Shown: positions 52,011 through 55,514 of the stretch, one piece after another
How the letters are laid out: every line of letters starts with the position of its first letter
How positions within the stretch are numbered: position 1 is the first letter of the stretch
Assembly: GCA_019639015.1 (NCBI GenBank)
Contig: JAHBSS010000006.1
Location: 1 to 55,514 of the forward strand
DNA: 55,514 bases
Source of the DNA: Cryobacterium sp.
Lineage (GTDB): Bacteria; Actinomycetota; Actinomycetes; Actinomycetales; Microbacteriaceae
Reading direction: 5' to 3'
Notes under the pieces: model-generated
What the model was told of the DNA's origin: nothing
Database searches by the model: none
The model's input: the letters and a program-made list of their open reading frames with translations, nothing else
Program-made: the position numbers and the translations under genes

Positions 52011-52270
52011 GGATTCCCCCAAGGTTTGCGTAAGTGACTTGTGGACCTGGTCGGTAGGTTGATTCGAGTCTAGTAGTCAGGGCAAACCGAATCTGGCCAG
52101 GTTTTTCAGCGAATGGTCGGGCAGTTCACAGTGTTGCTGGGATACTCTTTAATGTCGTTTCGCCGAACAGTTGACTCGGTCGCGATACGAAATTCTTGAA
52201 TGCCATGCATGATCATTTTGAGCGCAACGCATTCCAGGCCCAATAGTTCTAGAACCGAAGGGAGTGCGAC

Positions 52271-54031
52271 TTGCGGCTAGTCACAGCAATCCTTGCGTTT
52301 ATCATCGCGTTCCTATCGATCGGCTATGGGATTGCACAGAGAACAATCCTTGCGGAGCCCGACCACGTAGCCGCAGTGACTTCTTCTGCTACAAGCGCGA
52401 CCGTAACCGTCATCGACGGCGAAACCTTGAACTCAAACCCTGGACGCCAGAAAATCCTTATCCAAGGACCAGGGAAAATCTTTGCCGCTTACGGGCGAAC
52501 TAGTGATGTCTTAGCATGGGTCGGCGAAGCGACTTACAACAAACTCTCCTTCATTCGAAAAACCTCGCAACTTCGAAGCAATATCGTGACAGGTCAAGAT
52601 ATATCGGTCCCGGATCCCCACGGATCGGATCTTTGGTATGGCGAGTACTCAGATGAAGGCACTCTGACTTTTGTCGTAAATGTGCCGCAAGATATTTCGA
52701 TTATCATCCTTTCTGATGGTTCGCGGCCCGCACCTGGAGCCATTTCAATTACTTGGCCGGTCGACAATCGGACACCTTGGTCTGGCCCGCTCATCGTGTT
52801 CGGCATGCTTTTGCTTTTGGCCGGAATAGGGGTCTACCTTTGGGCGATTTCGGATTTGCGCAGAGGTAGAGGCCCAAGGCGACGGATGCCGAAAATGCCA
52901 AGGCCTCCAAAGCCCAAGACTCCAAGAGGCAAGAAGCCGTCTGTGACGAAGGGGCTGCGGGGGCGAAGAGCCGCCGGTCAGACTCTGTCTTTGACGTCTC
53001 TGTCTGTCGTAATGGGCCTCGCACTATCTGGTTGTACCGCTCAGTCGTGGCCGGAATTCTTGGCGCACAATTCAACTCCATCTGCGACAGTTTCACCTAG
53101 TCCGTCCGGTGCTCCCACGGGTCTTGACAAGCCTCCAGTGGTCACGGTCCAGCAAGCTGAAGCGATCGTTTCTCGAGTTGCCTCGGTTGCAACCAAGGCT
53201 GATGCTTCACGAGATAGCAATTTGCTTAAGTCCAGATTCGACGGGCCAGCTCTTGCACTGCGTGAAACTAATTATCAAATTCGTGGTCGAGACAGCAGTT
53301 ACGCATCTCCGGCCGCTATCCCGTCGGCTCCGGTTCAAATTACGCTTCCTCAACAAAACGACAATTGGCCGAGAACTCTGTTTACCGTCGTGCAAGATCC
53401 TAATGATCCGACGATCCCTCCTACAGCGATGATGCTTGTGCAACAAACTCCGCGCGACAACTACAAGGCAATCTACGTGTTTCGATTAGAGGCAAAAGAG
53501 GGTGGCCTACCAGCACTTCCTGCCGCGAACGTAGGGACAGCAAGATTGCAACCCGATGCGAAGTTGTTTGCGTTGCTTCCGAACCAACTCGCAAAAGACT
53601 ATGGTGACGTGATCCTCAAGGGCGAAAAGAGTGAGTTCTACAAGTTTTTTGATCTCTCCGACGACTCGCTAATCAAATCGGTTGGTTACGATGCAAAACA
53701 GAAACGAAAGGCTTCAATTCCATCGATCGCTGAAATTGACTTTTCGGTGCTACCAGGAGACGCAGAGATAATTCCGTTAGCTACAAGCAACAACGGGGCT
53801 ATCGTCGCCACTTACTTAACTGAAAGCGAAACAGTCAAGCCGGTAGAAATCGGAGCGGTAATTAACCCAGAGGGCGCAGTGAAATCCTTGGTTGGAATAT
53901 CTTCGAGTTCGAAGGGAACCGTCGCTACATACGGGGATCTCTTGCTGTTCTATTTGCCACCTTCAACGAGTGACAACAAGATTCGCCTTATTGGCTGGAA
54001 CTCGGGATTGATCTCGGCCGGGGAATTGTGA
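52271..54031 (+). CDS. Membrane protein with internal lipobox, unknown
   Basis: 586 residues; TTG start with AAGGGAG about six bases upstream. Order: signal-anchor helix (residues 3-22), extracellular region, second helix ~174-194 (LIVFGMLLLLAGIGVYLWAI), strongly basic linker 197-233 with many Pro, Lys and Arg, third hydrophobic stretch 238-252 ending in the perfect lipobox L-S-G-C at Cys255, then a Ser/Pro/Thr spacer and ~300 residues of exported domain. I do not recognise the exported domain. Microbacteriaceae carry similar genes upstream of a thioredoxin-like gene and glgB, as here. Confidence 0.82.
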   Translation: MRLVTAILAFIIAFLSIGYGIAQRTILAEPDHVAAVTSSATSATVTVIDGETLNSNPGRQKILIQGPGKIFAAYGRTSDVLAWVGEATYNKLSFIRKTSQLRSNIVTGQDISVPDPHGSDLWYGEYSDEGTLTFVVNVPQDISIIILSDGSRPAPGAISITWPVDNRTPWSGPLIVFGMLLLLAGIGVYLWAISDLRRGRGPRRRMPKMPRPPKPKTPRGKKPSVTKGLRGRRAAGQTLSLTSLSVVMGLALSGCTAQSWPEFLAHNSTPSATVSPSPSGAPTGLDKPPVVTVQQAEAIVSRVASVATKADASRDSNLLKSRFDGPALALRETNYQIRGRDSSYASPAAIPSAPVQITLPQQNDNWPRTLFTVVQDPNDPTIPPTAMMLVQQTPRDNYKAIYVFRLEAKEGGLPALPAANVGTARLQPDAKLFALLPNQLAKDYGDVILKGEKSEFYKFFDLSDDSLIKSVGYDAKQKRKASIPSIAEIDFSVLPGDAEIIPLATSNNGAIVATYLTESETVKPVEIGAVINPEGAVKSLVGISSSSKGTVATYGDLLLFYLPPSTSDNKIRLIGWNSGLISAGEL

Positions 54032-54043
54032 CCAGACACCTCA

Positions 54044-54049
54044 TAGAGT
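54044..54049 (+). promoter_or_regulatory. -10 element of a leaderless promoter (thioredoxin-like gene)
   Basis: TAGAGT followed by 7 bases and the GTG at 54057. Confidence 0.45.
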
Positions 54050-54056
54050 TGAAACC

Positions 54057-54962
54057 GTGACCAATCAAGTGCCAACAAACCTGCGGGGAGCAGTGGACCT
54101 TACCCCGCTCGCGCGCAAAGCTATTCGGAAAGAGCAAAGCGGCTCGGAGTCAGTGAAGATTGAAGACTTGGCGTTTGAAGCAACCGATTCATCTTTTGAA
54201 CAAGTCGTGGAAGTATCCTCTAAAGTTCCCGTTGTTGTCGAGTTCTATGCCAATTCACCTTCAGTTGTGCTTGATGGAGTGATTCGAGGATTTCAAGGTC
54301 GACTAGTGCTCGCGACTGTAGACCCGTCTTCGAACCCTGCCTTAATGAGAGCTTTTCAAATAACGGCGCTACCGAGTGTTGTCGCAATCATCGCCGGTCG
54401 ACCTTTGCAGCTGTATCAAGGTGAGCTTGGCGAGGATGATGCAAAGAACGTATTCGAACAAGTCCTGAAAGTTGCCGCTCAAAACGGCATAGAAGGTTCG
54501 ATTGCCAAAGACAAACTTGATGGCCAACAAACAGAGTCAGAGCAGCCACTTCCGCCGCATCATCAAGAAGCGTTTGATGCGATTGAGCGCGGCGACTTTG
54601 AAGGAGCAATTGCGGTTTACAAAACTGCGTTGGCTCAGGATCCTAGAGACTATTCCGCGACGGTTGGGATTGCCCAAGTCTCGCTACTAAAACGCGTTTC
54701 AGGCAAAGACGCCAAGACTGTGCGAGAAGAAGCTGCAGCCGCACCAACTTCAATTGAGGCACAATTGGCCGTTGCGGATCTGGATGTCGCTGGCGGCCAC
54801 CTTGACGACGCCTTCGACCGGCTCCTTGACTTGTTCCCTGGTCAAGATAGTGCCGGAAAAGAAAAGATTCGCGTGAGACTAATCGAGTATTTTGATCTCG
54901 CAGGAATCGAAGATGAGCGAGTGGTCTTGGCTCGACGCCGTCTAACCGCAATGCTTTACTAA
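54057..54962 (+). CDS. Thioredoxin-like protein with TPR region (YbbN/CnoX-like)
   Basis: 301 residues, GTG start. The thioredoxin fold covers residues ~45-145 (PVVVEFYANSPSVVLDGVI, then ITALPSVVAIIAGRPLQLYQG with the cis-Pro). The usual W-C-x-x-C is replaced by N-S-P-S-V, so there is no redox centre. The C-terminal half holds TPR-like helices (HHQEAFDAIERGDFEGAIAVYKTAL). In E. coli the comparable YbbN/CnoX acts as a holdase that hands clients to chaperones. It ends 6 bases from the convergent glgB end. Confidence 0.9.
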   Translation: MTNQVPTNLRGAVDLTPLARKAIRKEQSGSESVKIEDLAFEATDSSFEQVVEVSSKVPVVVEFYANSPSVVLDGVIRGFQGRLVLATVDPSSNPALMRAFQITALPSVVAIIAGRPLQLYQGELGEDDAKNVFEQVLKVAAQNGIEGSIAKDKLDGQQTESEQPLPPHHQEAFDAIERGDFEGAIAVYKTALAQDPRDYSATVGIAQVSLLKRVSGKDAKTVREEAAAAPTSIEAQLAVADLDVAGGHLDDAFDRLLDLFPGQDSAGKEKIRVRLIEYFDLAGIEDERVVLARRRLTAMLY

Positions 54963-54968
54963 CACTGC

Positions 54969-55514
54969 CTAGATTTCCGGAGTGAACCAAATCGCGGTTA
55001 GTGCCGGCACAGTAATTCGTGCACAAATGATGCCGGAACTGGATTCCTCAGAAGCAACCGTTGAACCAAGATTGCCCGAGCCGGAACCGCCGAATTCGAT
55101 TGCATCAGAGTTCATTAGTTCGGCCCAACGACCGGCGCTCGGTAAGCACAACCTGTAAGAGTCGATTTGCACTCCTGAAAGATTTAGAACGACGGCTATC
55201 GGCTTACCTTCAGTCGGCCAGCGCAAGTACGCGATCACGTTTTCTTGGGCATTATTTCGGTCAATCCAAGAAAACCCAGTTGAGTCGTGATCCCGACTCC
55301 ACAAAGCTGGACACTGTCGATACAGCCGATTGAGGCTCGCCACAAACCCTCGGAGCTGGTCGTGAACTGGTTGTTCAAGCATCCACCATTCAAGCCCTCG
55401 CTCTTCACTCCATTCAGCGGGTTGACCAAACTCTTGACCCATGAACAGCAATTTCTTGCCTGGATAGGACCACTGGAACGCAAGGAAGCTTCGCAACCCG
55501 GCAAGTTTTTGACG
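54969..55514 (-). CDS. glgB: 1,4-alpha-glucan branching enzyme, C-terminal part (cut by window end)
   Basis: About 181 C-terminal residues; the frame is open through base 55514. RQKLAGLRSFLAFQWSYPG and LLFMGQEFGQPAEWSE match the end of the GH13 barrel of GlgB, then FSWIDRNNAQENVIAYLRW begins the C-terminal beta domain. The last ~60 residues (VLNLSGVQIDSYRLCLPSAGRW) are normal for the enzyme. It introduces alpha-1,6 branches into glycogen. The catalytic Asp and Glu lie in the missing part. Confidence 0.93.
   Translation of the reverse strand, partial: RQKLAGLRSFLAFQWSYPGKKLLFMGQEFGQPAEWSEERGLEWWMLEQPVHDQLRGFVASLNRLYRQCPALWSRDHDSTGFSWIDRNNAQENVIAYLRWPTEGKPIAVVLNLSGVQIDSYRLCLPSAGRWAELMNSDAIEFGGSGSGNLGSTVASEESSSGIICARITVPALTAIWFTPEI

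Noticed and set aside
1-55514. Search for CRISPR arrays, IS elements, prophage, toxin-antitoxin, restriction or other defence genes
   Set aside because: No spaced direct repeats, transposase, capsid or nuclease-defence signatures were seen; the only duplications are short promoter-type motifs.

Overview
The window is a contiguous piece of actinobacterial chromosome. The gene order is the classic actinobacterial translation/secretion block: yceD-rpmF-rnc-mutM-smc-ftsY-ffh-rpsP-khpA-rimM-trmD-rplS-lepB-rnhB-DUF2469-yraN-comM-dprA-xerC-rpsB-tsf-pyrH-frr-cdsA. Moderate GC by eye, frequent GTG/TTG starts, DivIVA-family proteins, two F420-type luciferase-like oxidoreductases and a probable F420-0 importer suggest a member of the Microbacteriaceae, perhaps an aquatic moderate-GC lineage. 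That placement is inference; no rRNA is present to fix it.

Layout. 1-4263: DUF58 / transglutaminase / MoxR unit (cell-envelope type). 4240-7030 (minus): three-gene FecCD-type ABC importer resembling the proposed F420-0 transporter. 7264-11984 (plus, divergent from it): reductive pyrimidine degradation genes (beta-ureidopropionase, dihydropyrimidinase, an F420-type oxidoreductase, a class III aminotransferase). 11986-13175: a small helix-turn-helix gene under a palindromic promoter, translationally coupled to a six-helix membrane protein. 13179-15555: yceD, rpmF, rnc, mutM. 15691-47033: the core block, interrupted by accessory genes (YVTN beta-propeller protein, MFS exporter, gamma-carbonic anhydrase, lipoprotein-like membrane protein, second LLM oxidoreductase, rlmN-map, PuuB-like oxidase plus cupin, metallophosphoesterase, M23-like protein, DMT transporter). 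47073-55514: a DivIVA-repeat protein, a lytic transglycosylase-like protein, a small zinc-binding protein, an alpha/beta hydrolase, an AI-2E-family permease with a long DivIVA-like coiled coil, a membrane protein with an internal lipobox, a thioredoxin-like TPR protein, and the C-terminal end of glgB at the window edge.

Expression signals. Many genes have a -10-like hexamer exactly 6 or 7 bases before the start codon and no Shine-Dalgarno, i.e. probable leaderless mRNAs. Ribosomal protein genes instead have leaders and Shine-Dalgarno sites; rpsB has a leader of about 180 bases with four hairpins. No stretch longer than 300 bases lacks a gene. The longest gaps are 41665-41951 (rpsB leader), 52011-52270 (divergent promoters), 7031-7263 (divergent promoters with palindromes) and 27043-27245 (rpsP promoter and leader). 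I see no IS element, prophage, CRISPR array, rRNA or tRNA.

The most interesting area is 6071-12063. A likely F420-0 importer stands back-to-back with a pyrimidine-degradation operon that carries an F420-type oxidoreductase but no dihydropyrimidine dehydrogenase, with a perfect 16-bp palindrome before the operon and a duplicated operator-like motif after it.
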